A stretch of DNA of 64,000 bases, from contig CM030717.1 of the NCBI GenBank assembly GCA_017979445.1, positions 10,063,639-10,127,638 on the forward strand. Direction: 5' to 3'. Below, one piece after another: positions 11,843 through 23,039 of this stretch. Both the position numbers and the translations under genes were made by a program. The stretch's first letter is position 1; each line of letters begins with the position of its first letter. Origin of the DNA: Akebia trifoliata (lineage: Eukaryota > Streptophyta > Magnoliopsida > Ranunculales > Lardizabalaceae). Under the pieces are notes generated by a model. That model was not told the origin of the DNA, did no database searches, and saw only the letters and a program-made list of their open reading frames with translations.

Positions 11843-12199
11843 CCTATCCTAAAAACAACTCGAATTTCAGTCCCGTCAATCATTTTTAGTATGGAAGATT
11901 GTTCTTTTAAAACAACCATGCATTACAAGTTTGATTATTGATGTTATGAGTATAAATAGAATCCATTTTGGGATTTGAATAAAATTCAGATTTAAAAAAA
12001 AAAAAAAAAGAATGAAAATTTCAATTGGGTGTTGCTTACAGAAGAGAACAACAACAACAATCATTTTCTGTTGTAGAATCAGAATAAAGAGAATAGGTTC
12101 TTCTTCTATCTCTATCTCCTTATATCCTCTTTCTCTCTATTTTTTCCTTATAAATTAGAGAGTTTGGCTGAGATTTAATGATAAATTCGTCTCTTATCT

Positions 12200-12300
12200 A
12201 AGATTTGAAATGTATATCTTATTTCTATCTTCACTTTAAGAAGTTTCTTGCTTTATCTACATTTAAGAAATGTATATCTTATTTATGTCTTCACTTTAAA
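12200..12300. repeat. Short direct repeat inside hAT element
   Basis: AAATGTATATCTTATTT followed by TCTTCACTTTAA occurs at about 12207 and again at about 12267, a roughly 60-bp tandem duplication. A second duplicated block, ATGTGGAGTGAATCTTT, occurs near 12451 and 12491. Neither codes for protein. They suggest small local duplications in the captured-DNA part of the element. Confidence 0.55.
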
Positions 12301-13150
12301 GGAACATGCAACTAAGCTTTGTGTATCACTTTCTATTTTATAATTCTTTTACTTCCAAATTTTTCCCAATTTTGAATAATTTGTTGCCATTCCTTTTTGT
12401 TTTCTTGTTTGTAAAATGTGTCATAGCCACTCATCCACATTGTCGGGGAAATGTGGAGTGAATCTTTCTAAAATGTGTCATCACTCTCACATGTGGAGTG
12501 AATCTTTATATAACTGATCTCTATCAGTATATTGTAAAGGAGATATTAGTATTAGCCATCTCAAACACTGTTGGGCTCTTGTTACTGTGGTTAAAGTGTA
12601 CACATGAAATATATTATATACAGAGTCGTACAATAGTGAGTCATACATTTACAATTTTAAATAACCTTCAATCCAGTATGATCCTTCTTGTCATTTTATT
12701 TTTAGAACTACGATAGTGAGTCATACATTTGTACTCTTTTATTTTTATGGGTAAACTAGATTTGAACCCACTACGGCACTACCTGAAAGTTGCTTTGCAA
12801 TGTGTCAAACCAACTGAACTATGGTTCTCAACCATTGATGTTTGTACTCAGTTTTCCACCTCTTCCAAGGAAGATGTTATATGACTTGTCTGATGAGTTT
12901 TCATCTTCTGATGGATTTAAACCAACAGTATATGATTGTTTTTTAAAATTTTATTATTATTATATTTTCTTTTATTTCCTTGAATATGTTGTGGTATTAA
13001 ACACCCATGAATGAGGAGTCTCTACACGGTAGTCAAAAGAGTGATACTTCTATTAGAACTTCAACGGATTGATGGGCACGTGTGTACTATTTACAAAGTT
13101 CTGTTATTGATGCTTCTTGTTATTGAAAAAGTAGTTCTGATTCGCTGCAG

Positions 13151-13505
13151 GTTCTGTTCTTTACATAAGAAGGAATTTGAATTAGAAAGTGCGCCTACTT
13201 TAGAAGGGCTAATTGTAGCCATGTCACTCATTGGAGCCACAGTTATTACAACATGCTCTGGACCCATATCAGATTGGCTTGGTCGGCGTCCGATGTTGAT
13301 AATCTCATCAGTTCTATATTTTCTTAGTGGCCTCGTAACGAACTAATGTTATGATCTCCCAATGTTTATGTCCTCCTCTTAGCAAGGCTTCTAGATGGAT
13401 TTGGATTTGGGCGTTTAGTTACCCTTGTTCCGGTTTATATATCTGAGACAGCCCACCAGAAATAAGATGTCGTATTGTATGGTTTTCGGAATATTGTTGT
13501 GGCAA
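13151..13505 (+). pseudogene. Captured fragment of a tonoplast monosaccharide transporter (TMT/MSSP)
   Basis: After a CTGCAG acceptor the DNA encodes LYIKKEFELESAPTLEGLIV, then AMSLIGATVITTCSGPISDW and LGRRPMLIISSVLYFLSGLV. A second frame continues with SPNVYVLLLARLLDGFG and VPVYISETA, and then SYCMVFG. This is the early transmembrane part of tonoplast sugar transporters of the major facilitator superfamily, including the LGRRPM loop motif. It has small indels, a TGG-to-TGA stop before SPNVY, and an internal deletion before SYCMVFG. It covers about 110 of more than 700 residues. It sits close to the right end of the hAT element and is non-functional. Confidence 0.82.
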
Positions 13506-13801
13506 TATAATTTTTCTAAATAAAATTCAGATAATTTTTTAATAGTAAATGAGTTTCGGATGAATAAGTTTTGGATAATTTTCGAATAGTAAATAAATTT
13601 CGGATTATTTTCGAATGGTAAATTTCGGATTCGAATCGGATAATATCGGATATCTGATAATTTATTCGGATACGAATTCGAATATTCGTTAGTGATATCC
13701 GATCGGATTTGGATTCGAATTCGGATATCACGAAAAAATTTCGGATTCGGATATAGCATTATCAGATCGGATATCTATCCGTTGACAGCCCTAAGAGTAC
13801 C

Positions 13802-16200
13802 CACAAGATGGAACCCATTAGGAATCCTTAGAAAATCCTGACCAATTAAAAGTTTCCAATCAATCTTTCACTAGTCTTGGATTTGTTCATGAATAATGCT
13901 AACCAATTAAACAAATTGCAGGAAGAAAATGGAACTTTAACACAAATTACAGAAAATATTAAGTATCATTAAAGGATGGTCGAGAACAATCTACCTTGAT
14001 ATCAAACAACATTGAAAATCTGTTGAGTTGGGAACAGAAAAATATGGAAAGAGACAAGGGCATCGAGGGATGAAGGTCTTGTTCTCTCTATTGGGTGCCA
14101 CTGCTGCACTGCGTGAGACGCAACAAGAAGAAGAGAAAAGAGACGCTATGGCTGCGCTGCAACATAAGGAATCTAGCATACCCAAATGGTAGAGAGATTC
14201 AAAATCCCGAGTCAGAGAGAGAGAGATTACCTGCAGATTTGTCTGAGAAAGATGAAGTGAGCTAGAGAATGAAAATTGAGAGTGAGAGGAGTGGAGTCCT
14301 TGATACTTCCAACCCGCAATAAAACTTTCTCAAAGTTTTCCGCAAATATTTTGGCCACAAAATTTTGTGGGATATTTACTTTGTTTTTGTGGGGTTAACA
14401 AAATAAATCGGTAGTGCCCACTTTTGCTCATAGCAACCAAGCACACATTAAACGTAAAAGCTAGGAAACATTTGTGTTTCATACTTTTTATGGTCTTTTG
14501 CTGAGTAAACAAGCAGGGCCTCAATATTCCAAAAGATGAAAAGAATGTCTAGAGTCACTAGAATGGTTTCCCATTCCTATAGCAAGTGGCACGTTCTGGT
14601 TGGACATTGTTCCTATTCGATAGGAAAGAATGTCTTCTTAAAGAGAAGGTGCATGCATTTGTTTTGACTTGTTTACCCCTGCAGAATTGTTCTCCTCTAC
14701 CTTGATTTTATGGTTCAATTTTATCTGTTTCTGTTTCTTCAGAAGAAAAGATGGATTCTAAGGAGACGATGTTTTTTAAATTACTAGTTTATATATTAAA
14801 ATGTGGGATTGTTTTCTTTTATTTTTTTTTATTATTATTTTACAAGTGGTATTACAATATTTTTTCAATTTTAAAGTTATGTGTGGGTGATCTGTCTTCA
14901 CAACTTATACAATTACTGGAGATTGCATGTGCCTCCAGCACGAGGCTCTTTGGAGTTAATCAGGAGGGTAGAGGAGGAAAAGTAAACTTAGGATGAAATG
15001 TAGAAGCAGAAAGACAATACAATTGGAAGGGCATTCTTAAAAAAGGGGAGATAAGAAAAGAAAAATAAACTTAAAAGTTATCCTTGAGATTAGTTTTATT
15101 TTATAGAATAAAGTTTGTCATCCTTTTTAGGGTTAAATGTGTAGTAGAGAAAAAGAAATAAAGTTGACAGCATATTATTAGAACAATGGTAATAGAGGAA
15201 AGTCAAAGTGGGAGGGATTTTCTTGGAAAATGGAGGTAGAAGTGGAAAGACCATACACTTGGAAAGGCATTCTTGAAAAGAAAGAGAAGAAAAAAGACAA
15301 TAAAGTTAAATGTTTTCAATGAGATTCGTAACATAAGAGTAAAAAATATTTTGATAGGGTCATTCTCTCTCTTCAAAATTTATTTTTTTCATAAAAAAAA
15401 ATAAAATAAAAGGGTAAAATAGTAAAATAGCACGTGAACATTAAAAATGTCTGTGATAGGTGGGGTAAGTGCAATTGTCATAACGTTAGGAAGCAACATA
15501 AAATTAGACCAAACCATAAGGTGTCAACATGTAATTTACCCTTGAAAAAATTCATCAATGTATAAAGAAGGTTGTGCAAATCTATTGATTGATGACATAG
15601 GTCCGTTAGTATTTTGAGGACCAAGATCGAAAGAAGTCAAAATCAAAGATTGAAGGCCTTGTAACTTCATATAATCCGAAATTCACAATCAGCTCATTGA
15701 GCTTTGTGCCAAATATATAATTCCGATACACAAATTAAGATTCAAAGTGAAAATGATCATTTTGTGATCAAGCTTCAGTTTTATTGAAAATTTGTTATTT
15801 CTTATAATTTTTCTTTTTTTTCCCTTTTTTATTTTGAAATATATTTTAATCAAAATTATTAGATGTCAATTATTGAGTTTGGGATTTATACTATTTTTTG
15901 GAAATTTTACTATTTTGGGAAAAGTAGGATTTCGGATTCATGTGATGTTTGGTACTAAAATTTTCATTGTCATTGAATACAAAATTGGGATTGTCCTTCT
16001 GGCACTTTTCTCTATTCTTCCTCAAGGATTCAAGGAAAGTTCATAGGTTGATGACGGTGATCTTCACCCTTGATTATTTCATACATTCCGTTATATTAGT
16101 TACTTGGTGTTGAGGACTTTTTGAGGATCAGTAGATGTTGGACATTTCTACTTTATTTTTATACACAAGTTGATAATCAAGAACCATTCGGTAGAGACCT
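13802..16200. other. Intergenic stretch without credible genes
   Basis: This is A+T-rich DNA between the hAT element and the third chaperone unit. A purine-rich block around 14995-15065 recurs at about 15225-15300 (AGAAGCAGAAAGACAATACA against AGAAGTGGAAAGACCATACA, then TTGGAA and GGCATTCTT), a diverged direct repeat about 230 bp apart. The ORF on the minus strand at 13991-14185 is cysteine/serine-rich, matches nothing I recognise and is probably spurious. Confidence 0.5.
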
Positions 16201-16339
16201 GAGGTCTTGGAAAAATAGGTGATTGGAGGAGAAAACTCGTTAGAAATGAAGCACTCTTGTCAAAAACATGAATCCCAAAGAATCTGTGGCTTTTTTTTTT
16301 CTAAAGGAAGGTAAAATTCTAATGTTGTTATAAAGAGTT

Positions 16340-16597
16340 GGGCAATGGTAACATCATGGTTTTTAAAGTTGGTATCGCGTCTCGTCTCGTTCAGCTCCGA
16401 TATCAAGTCATCTCAGACGAGTTTTTCGATACGTTTAAGACATCTCGTGAGATAACTCAAAAAATTACACTATGAGACGTAAAACTCAGTCGAAAAATGA
16501 CTTTGTGAGTTGGTCTCGTTCAACTCTGATACCGAGTTAACTCTGGCGATACGTCTCGGTCTCGGACGAGTTTAAAAACCATGATTACCATTGCCCC
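16340..16597. mobile_element. MITE with CATGGTTTTTAAA ends
   Basis: CATGGTTTTTAAA at 16355-16367 pairs with TTTAAAAACCATG at 16571-16583. The interior is rich in TCTCG/CGAGA words. The same element occurs in inverted orientation at 19757-19990. It interrupts the chaperone unit at a site matching GATTACCTTTGCCCC in unit 1 (about 198-212). No clear target duplication is visible here. Confidence 0.7.
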
Positions 16598-16684
16598 CAC
16601 CAAAACTGCAAACCAATTTCCTTTTTGAAAATGAGGAACTTCAATAAATACTTTTTTAAGGAACATTTAATCATTTTTTCTATA

Positions 16685-16724
<40 letters not shown>

Positions 16725-16729
16725 TTATG

Positions 16730-17086
16730 GGTCCCGTTCAGCAACAAACATTTTGACAAACATTTTAACAAAACATATTTCAAAACATGGGTTAGAGGTC
16801 TTGGAATGGGCTGATTTTTGGTGAGGATGATCTCTACGGTGAGGAGATCATCCTCACCAAAATCAGCCCATTCCAAAACTTCTAGCCCCAATTTACAAGT
16901 TGAAAAATCTTGGACCGTCCATTTTTTGTAAACTATTTTTGATGTTGCTAGAAGTTTTGGAATGGGCTGATTTTTGGTGAGGATGATCTCTACACCAAAA
17001 ATCAGCCCATTCCAAAATCTCTAACCCATGTTTTGAAAAATGTTTTGCCAAAATGTTTGTCAAAATGTTTGTTGCTGAACGGGACC
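16730..17086. mobile_element. Mutator-like double-hairpin MITE inserted in a TA microsatellite
   Basis: GGTCCCGTTCAGCAACAAAC at the left pairs with GTTTGTTGCTGAACGGGACC at the right, and the arms continue through AAAACATGGGTTAGAG. Between them GGTGAGGATGATCTC and its inverse form internal hairpins. The element interrupts a (TA)n run (about 16690-16720 and 17086-17104). The sister copy at 60442 has a 9-bp target duplication, which points to the Mutator superfamily. It contains no coding sequence. Confidence 0.82.
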
Positions 17087-17119
17087 ATATATATATATAT
17101 ATATTTGCAAAAAATTGTG

Positions 17120-17228
17120 CAATTTTAATGGAGAGGGTATTTCCAAGGATCCCCTGACTACAGTGAGGAATATATCCTCCCATCTCAGTCGTTCGATTGA
17201 AGCAAAGTTGAACACTAGAATTTTTCAA
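17120..17228. repeat. Remnant of chaperone-unit upstream sequence
   Basis: GATCCCCTGACTACAGTGAG followed by GAATATATCCTCCCATCTCA closely resembles 1496-1545 (GGCTACGATGAGGAATAAAT...CCCATCTAAGTCGTTC). A weaker relative is at about 33005-33110. It shows that unit 3 once carried the same upstream block as unit 1, though the block may itself be a dispersed repeat. Confidence 0.5.
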
Positions 17229-17639
17229 AAGTTAACAATTACCCAGACGCGGTAAAAAATGTGGGCCAGGAGGGCCTGAACTTGGGTTGGGCATTTTACT
17301 TCGACTTTGGATAATAATTGAAGTGCGAGACTCTTCTAATTTGTCCAATTGACTCTCGTATCACTTTGGATTTTCAGTAGCCTATGCTCAGGCATGACCA
17401 GCCCACGTCACAGCCCATTCAGATTAACAGAGAGAATGCTGGTATCTGATATTTGACCCATAAAAAATAAATAACTAAAATTAGGCTCAAAACAAGATTA
17501 ACACAAAATAATCAATAATTAAGAACTATGCAATACATTATATCAATTTAAGGGAATTATCAAATAATTATTCTTAATGTCTTTGTTAATCGGGTCTTAA
17601 AGATGACTTTGTAAGTCCTAATCACAATTTTTTTTTTTA

Positions 17640-18743
17640 AATGGGACTGACTAGTTGCACTTCGCTCATTACCAATTGCACTCCATTACTTTAAAATTTT
17701 CCTTGCACTCTAGTTGTGTGATTGCACTCCAAAAAAGTTAGAAGATTATACTCCATTTTCTTCGTCTTCTTCTTGCCTAAACCATGTTGACAAAAATTAC
17801 TGTTAGTTCATAAATTTTTGCAAAAACAAAAAGACAAACTTGACCATTTTTTCAATAGCCCCCCCGGATCAAACTTGGTTTTCATTAAAGAAAATAATTT
17901 AAATTCAATCAATTAATTAATAAATAGTGAGGATTCACTAATACCATCCGTTCGTTTAGACATGAGATGATATATGAACAGCTCTAGTTAGGGATCCATG
18001 TTATGTTCATTTTCATTACAAGATAAGAATGTTAAGGAGTGACTTTATGACTCTAACTATATTCAGAGCAAGGGTTTTCAAGTTGGCATCTTCTTCATTT
18101 TGAAGCCCCCGAAATACTTTTGAACTCCAACTAAGCCATGCTTAAAATCACTATGCATTTCTCTAAAAAAGTATGGAAAATCAGTATTTGAACTTGTTTC
18201 AAAGAAGTTTGAACCCCATTGGAGTTGCTTTCAAGGTTGAGATCCAAACACAAAGTTCTTATCAATTTTTAAATAAAAATTTTGGAAAATCGGTATTTGC
18301 ACTTGTTGTCAAAGAGAGCATAATCAAAAGGATGAATTATCACTTTTTGAGTTGAAAATGAATCATTCATGATTCCGACTAACTGATCATTTATCAAAAT
18401 GTGAATAATTATGTTTTTATTATAAATAAATAAAAATCAGAATGATAATAAATTTGACGATTTTAAAAGTGACTATTTTGCAAGTTTAAAGTGACTAATT
18501 GTTAACAACCTTCGAATTTGTTATTGTTTACATCTTGATAATTAAAATGAACATAATTAAAATGACCAGTGAATTGAAATCGTAAATTCATCAAAAGCTG
18601 ATCACTTTTTCGTAAATATCTCTAATCAATATCCAGAAGATGAAAAGGTCATCCTAATGATGATGTCAAGAGATATTTTAAAAAAGAAGAATATATTTTT
18701 AAGATTGAAGTGCACTCAACAACTCAGTGGTGTGCAACTAATC
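17640..18743. mobile_element. About 1.1-kb long-TIR element abutting the promoter of chaperone copy 3
   Basis: The left end reads GGGACTGACTAGTTGCAC followed by CATTACCAATTGCACTCC. The right end, CAGTGGTGTGCAACTAATC at about 18725-18743, is inverted relative to it. A fuller relative at 57235-58172 shows the same ends with long inverted repeats. The right end stops directly at GAACTTTC (18744), the first base shared with the promoters of copies 1 and 2. There are no coding regions; the short ORF at 18173 is not convincing. Confidence 0.6.
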
Positions 18744-18886
18744 GAACTTTCTAGGTCATAAAGACACAAGCCTCTAGAGACAGTAGAGATACACGGAGTT
18801 TCTAGAAGGTTCATTTATTTGTTAACAGTTAAACCAAGAGAAGGGTCGAGATGAGGTCTGGAATCTTCTTTCCTTTTCTATAAATA
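18744..18886 (+). promoter_or_regulatory. Heat-shock promoter of chaperone copy 3 with a perfect HSE
   Basis: TTCTAGAAGGTTC at 18800-18812 is a perfect three-unit heat-shock element (TTC-nn-GAA-nn-TTC). GAACTTTC at 18744-18751 and GAATCTTC at 18861-18868 are further two-unit sites. TATAAATA is at 18879-18886. This is the strongest heat-shock element set among the three copies. Confidence 0.88.
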
Positions 18887-19027
18887 TTAGAAACATCCTT
18901 GCACCATCAATTCGAGTATCGATTCAATCTTTCTGAAAAGCTTAGCCTAAATCAACCAGTTTTCGATTTACTTCTCTTTCTCATCTTCAATTCCAATTTC
19001 GTAATTCGATTTCAGCAAAATTCAAAC

Positions 19028-19504
19028 ATGTCGATCATTCCAAGTATCTTTGGCGGAAGGCGGAGCAACGTCTACGATCCATACTCTCTAAAAATTTGGG
19101 ATCCATTCCAGGACTTCCCCTTGTCTTCAGCAATCTCTCGTCCTGATTCATGGAGCGAGACATCAAAAATCGCCAATACTCGCATTGATTGGAAGGAGAC
19201 ACCAGAAGCTCATGTGTTTAAAGCAGATCTACCTGGGATCAAGAAGGAAGAAGTGAAGGTGGAAGTTGAAGAAGGAAGAGTTTTACAGATTAGTGGGGAC
19301 AGAAGCATGGAAAAGGAGGAGAAGAACGACACGTGGCACCGAGTTGAACGCAGCAGTGGGAAATTCCTCCGTAGATTCAGATTACCAGAGAATGCGAAGG
19401 TGGATCAAGTGAAGGCTTCTATGGAGAATGGAGTTTTGACTGTCACCGTTCCAAAGGAAGAGGTGAAGAAGCCCGAGGTCAAGGCAATTGAAATCTCTAG
19501 CTAA
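19028..19504 (+). CDS. Class I cytosolic small heat-shock protein, copy 3
   Basis: This is a 158-residue intronless gene. The open frame extends 43 codons upstream to 18899, but that part lies in the leader and downstream of the TATA box. Conservation with copies 1 and 2 fixes the start at the [10 protein letters not shown] methionine. It carries the class I N terminus ([12 protein letters not shown]), an alpha-crystallin domain at residues 50-142 and C-terminal IEISS. It is the most diverged of the three, mainly in residues 31-48. Its role is heat-induced holdase activity in the cytosol. No defect is visible. It is separated from copy 2 by the 7.3-kb hAT element and further MITEs. Confidence 0.96.
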   Translation: MSIIPSIFGGRRSNVYDPYSLKIWDPFQDFPLSSAISRPDSWSETSKIANTRIDWKETPEAHVFKADLPGIKKEEVKVEVEEGRVLQISGDRSMEKEEKNDTWHRVERSSGKFLRRFRLPENAKVDQVKASMENGVLTVTVPKEEVKKPEVKAIEISS

Positions 19505-19734
19505 TTAAAGATTTATTCGGAAAGTGAATTTGTTTAGAGTGTCTTGTGTGTAATGGTTTTTGTGGTGTATGTAATGTTGTCTCTTGTGTTAAAAGACCTG
19601 TTTTAGTAATATAAATATTTTTTTCCCCTAAATTTACTTTAGCCCTTTCTAATTGATCTTCCCATCATAAATTTCCTACAAAACATTTCCTCAATCCCTT
19701 TGTTTGGGAATTGGAATAAATATGTCTATACAAA

Positions 19735-20265
19735 GGGACATTTAAAGGTTTTGGAACATGGTTTTTAAATTCGTCTGAGATCGAGATGTATCGCTCGAGT
19801 TAATTCGGTATTGGAGTTGAACGAGATCAATTCAAAAAGTTATTTTTTGATCGAGTTTTATGTCTCACAGTGTAATTTTTTGAGTTATCTAATGAGATGT
19901 CTCAAACGTATCGAAAAACTTGTTTGAGACGACTCGATATCAGAGTTGATCGAGACGAGACGAGACGCGATATCGAGTTTAAAAATCCATTTTTTTGGAA
20001 TGGGTCGATTTTATTTATTTTTTGTGAGGATCTTTTTTTTTTTTTGGTAAAGATGATCTTTAGACCCTCACCAAAACTCAACCCATTTTTAAAATTTCTA
20101 ATCCCATTAAAAGTGGTTTATTAAAATTTTTAATCCCATTAAAAGTGGTTTACAAAAAAATGGACAGTCCACGATTTTTAAACTTGTAAATATAGGGTTA
20201 GAAGTTTTCAAATTGACTGATTTTTGGTAAGGACGGGCAAAACATGTAGGGTACTGAACATTTCC
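19735..20265. mobile_element. Degenerate Mutator-like MITE, split by a later MITE
   Basis: The left part is GGGACATTTAAAGGTTTTGG at 19735-19754. The right part starts GGAATGGGTCGATTTT near 19998 and ends GTACTGAACATTTCC at 20265. The order and words match the 60442 copy (TTTTGGAATGGGCTGATTTT...GTGCTGAACATTTCC). The CATGG MITE at 19757-19990 interrupts it inside TTTTGGAA. No genes are present. Confidence 0.6.
19757..19990. mobile_element. CATGGTTTTTAAA MITE nested in a Mutator-like MITE
   Basis: The ends CATGGTTTTTAAA (19757-19769) and TTTAAAAATCCAT (19978-19990) bracket CGAGA/TCTCG-rich DNA that matches 16355-16583 in reverse orientation. TTTTGGAA is found on both sides (about 19749-19756 and just before GGG near 20001), an 8-bp target duplication cut from the host MITE. 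Confidence 0.7.
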
Positions 20266-22900
20266 TATAGATATATACATAAAATTATTTTGCATTCCAA
20301 AAAGAATAAAAGGTCAAGTGCTTTCAGGTGATATGATTAATCCTACAAAAATTATTTTGATTCTAACCATGACCCTCGGTTCAATTTTCTATTTGTTTGA
20401 TTTTATTCAAATTACAAGGTAAAGTAAAATCTTTGTTTTTCTCCACAAAATGGCAAAATCAGTTAATTTTCAAATTAAAAGGTAGAGTTCTATACCCTCA
20501 TTCTTGGACTTTAAGATTTGATTTTTTTAAACATTCAAATCTGAACAATAATTTAAGATTTCTAGACAAGTACAAGAGAAAGTTCTATGTATGTATTTGA
20601 ATCTTTTTACCTTTTGAGGGTAGAATTAAAGGTTTGTATAACTTAATGAATTTTGACCAAAAGACCTAGGTATTTTTTAAGTTAATCTTGCGCCTTTTAA
20701 GGGGGTCATTCTTGAGATTTTTCAAGAGAATTGACCCTCTAATGAGTTTGGGTAGTTGATTCATCAATGAGGATCCTTCTTGGGCGTTAGAATTTATAAG
20801 AGATCATAATGTGTCATCTTTTGGGAAGAACAATAAGATTTGAAGTTGGCATGGGCTTAGAATAGTCTTGGCATTGGATTTAAGTTATGAATACTTAAGA
20901 TTATTTAGATTTAGATGTTTGGCCTAGGCGTGAAGGTGGGCTTAGATTAAGATAGGGCATGAATTTAGAATAGATTTGAGATTTTTGAGATAGACCAAGC
21001 CTTTGGATTTGAATTTAGGTGAGGCACATGGGTAATGCATTGGTTTGTAGGAAGTGAGTTTAGGTTAGGATGTGATTTAAAGACAAGGTTTGGGTATATT
21101 AAACACTACGAAATGATGCATTAGTGTATGAGAAAAAAAATGTCAAATGGTGATTATTGTGACCTATGGGCCCATGAAAGGTCTTTTAGCTTTTGTTGGA
21201 AATTGGACGTATTTTTGTAATATTAGGATTTTTTTTAGTAGACTTGTACAAATTAGGATGTCTACATTACCTATTGGGTGCTGTTTAAACTAAAAGAAAT
21301 GAATCTAATTGGGTTTTGCATGCATAGGATTTGTGATTTCTTAAATTAAAGCGGTTGACATCCTCTGATTTTTATGATGGTTTGGAAATTTAGAGACCAA
21401 TATCTTCTTTATGAAAGATGTAGGTTGTCCTCCTCTTACACTACGATTTGGTTAATCACTATTTTGTAGGAAGAAAGCTTGGATCAAGATCAAATTCATG
21501 ATTACTGCATTGAAATCATTATAATAAAAAATAACGATTTATCTATTGTTTATCTCATTTTCGTCTTTCATGGATTCGTGATTCTGAGCTTGTACATAGT
21601 TATACAATTGTGAACCCTTATACTTTATGGAATAGTCCTCATTTCTTGTAGAATTAAGTGTAACAATTGATTTGATTGAATGATGAAGATTCTAGATCCT
21701 CTTATTGGGTTGCAAAACCCAACAGTACTTACCAAAACCCCATATCTCGATTACTAACAAACAATTGTATAGACCCTATTCGAGTGACCTCAGTATACAA
21801 GTTAAGATGATTCCTCTTATTTATCAAACCGATAGGTCAATAAATCAGAATCCCAATGCAATTGGATACAACAGATCCATTCATGGGGTGAGAGCAAGTT
21901 ACCAATGGTTTTTCTTGGCAGATAATTGAAACAATTCACATATTGCCAAACAAGTTTATATAAGATTCGTTAATTTCATGATGTTGGGATCATTTTCTAG
22001 TTAGGATTTTTTTTTTTAAGTTGACAATATTAGACATGTGTATCCAACAAGGAATGGTTGAGATGATCAGACCACTTATTTTTTTATTATTTATTGTTAG
22101 TATCCTCACAAGAGATTTTTTATTGATAAAAGAGTCAATTCAAGATTTCACAAAATCATGGATGATTAGTTGTACGAAATCTACCTAGAGTAATTTTGTA
22201 AAGTGGGGATGTCTCAATACACGTGAATACTTTAGATTGGTTTGTTTGGGATCCTAGGAAATCTCAGACTGACTTTTCTATGAGAAAAAATTTACCGATA
22301 TCTCCACACCCTTTGAGATGGGACTAGTCTTAAGGTCGCACACTCCAATCCCACCGAAGGGTGAGGATATGCCTTTCATCTAACAAAAACTTGTCTCAAA
22401 CAAAATTTGAAGATTTGCATCAAATGAATCCATGGGATGACACTCCTCGGGATCCTCACGAAGAATAAATCCTTAAGAAATCTATTTTAATCAATATTGA
22501 TTTCTAGAAACTCAAGTATTTTTTTTCCTCTCATCTCAACTTATTTTTGATGGAGAACCTCAAACAAGATTTAAAAAAAATCCTTCATCTATTTATCCTT
22601 CATGTAGGTAAGAAAAAAAGATTATCTCACTTCCAAACTCGAATCTTGATGATTATTCCCCTCTAATTCTTGCAAAAAGTTTCAAATCTGAGAGATTTTC
22701 CAAATTAAGACTCTTTAGTGGTCAAGTTAGAATGAACAACAAAACGATGGGTTAAAGAACGAATCAAAAGTCCTTTATTTATATGTTTTTCCTCTCTTTA
22801 TAAATAAATTAAAGCAATATTAATCTCTTTAGGTAATTCCTACCGAAAATTTTGAAATTTAGCCTTATCTTTTAATTAGGATCTTTCCATCGTAATCCTC
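20266..22900. other. Gene-free A+T-rich intergenic DNA
   Basis: There are no long ORFs with a recognisable family, no tRNA and no clear element ends. Short ORFs at 20397 and 21705 have compositions like their surroundings and match nothing I know. A patch at 22290-22380 (CACACCCTTTGAGATGGGAC...CCACCGAAGGGTGAGG) resembles the tRNA-derived repeats near 53640 and 62290, but weakly. Confidence 0.45.
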
Positions 22901-23039
22901 TTCATTCCTTTACGAATTACAATTCTTTCGTATTTCTTACTCTCCTAATCTTGATCTGGGAATATCATTGTAATTCGAATCTTAATCAAACACGAGATTC
23001 TTTCGTCCAAATTTGTGTTAATCCCTTTTCAATTATATA

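Larger units (their letters stand above)
6521..13801 (+). mobile_element. 7.27-kb hAT transposon with captured host gene fragments
   Basis: The element is 6529-13793. It begins TAGGGGTGTCAATG and ends GTTGACAGCCCTA. The flanks ACAGTACC (6521-6528) and AGAGTACC (13794-13801) are an 8-bp target duplication with one mismatch, as expected for hAT. Both subterminal regions (6535-6670 and 13510-13780) are dense in CGGAT/ATCCG and CGAATTCG words, probable transposase-binding repeats. A C+T-rich leader (about 6740-7120) precedes the transposase at 8180. About 3 kb between transposase and right end holds host-like exon fragments. Two nonautonomous elements with the same ends lie at 34301 and 59501. 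The element is inactive as it stands, because the transposase is broken. Confidence 0.9.

Noticed and set aside
12740..12840. tRNA gene suggested by a GATTTGAACCC motif
   Set aside because: Only a B-box-like motif is present. No acceptor or anticodon arms could be folded, so at best it is a SINE-like relic.
16893..17228. 111-codon minus-strand ORF
   Set aside because: It runs through the inverted repeats of a MITE; the same text recurs in other copies and the frame is incidental.
18899..19027. 43-codon N-terminal extension of chaperone copy 3
   Set aside because: It lies in the leader just after the TATA box. The paralogues start at the MSIIPS methionine, and the extension resembles translated leader sequence.
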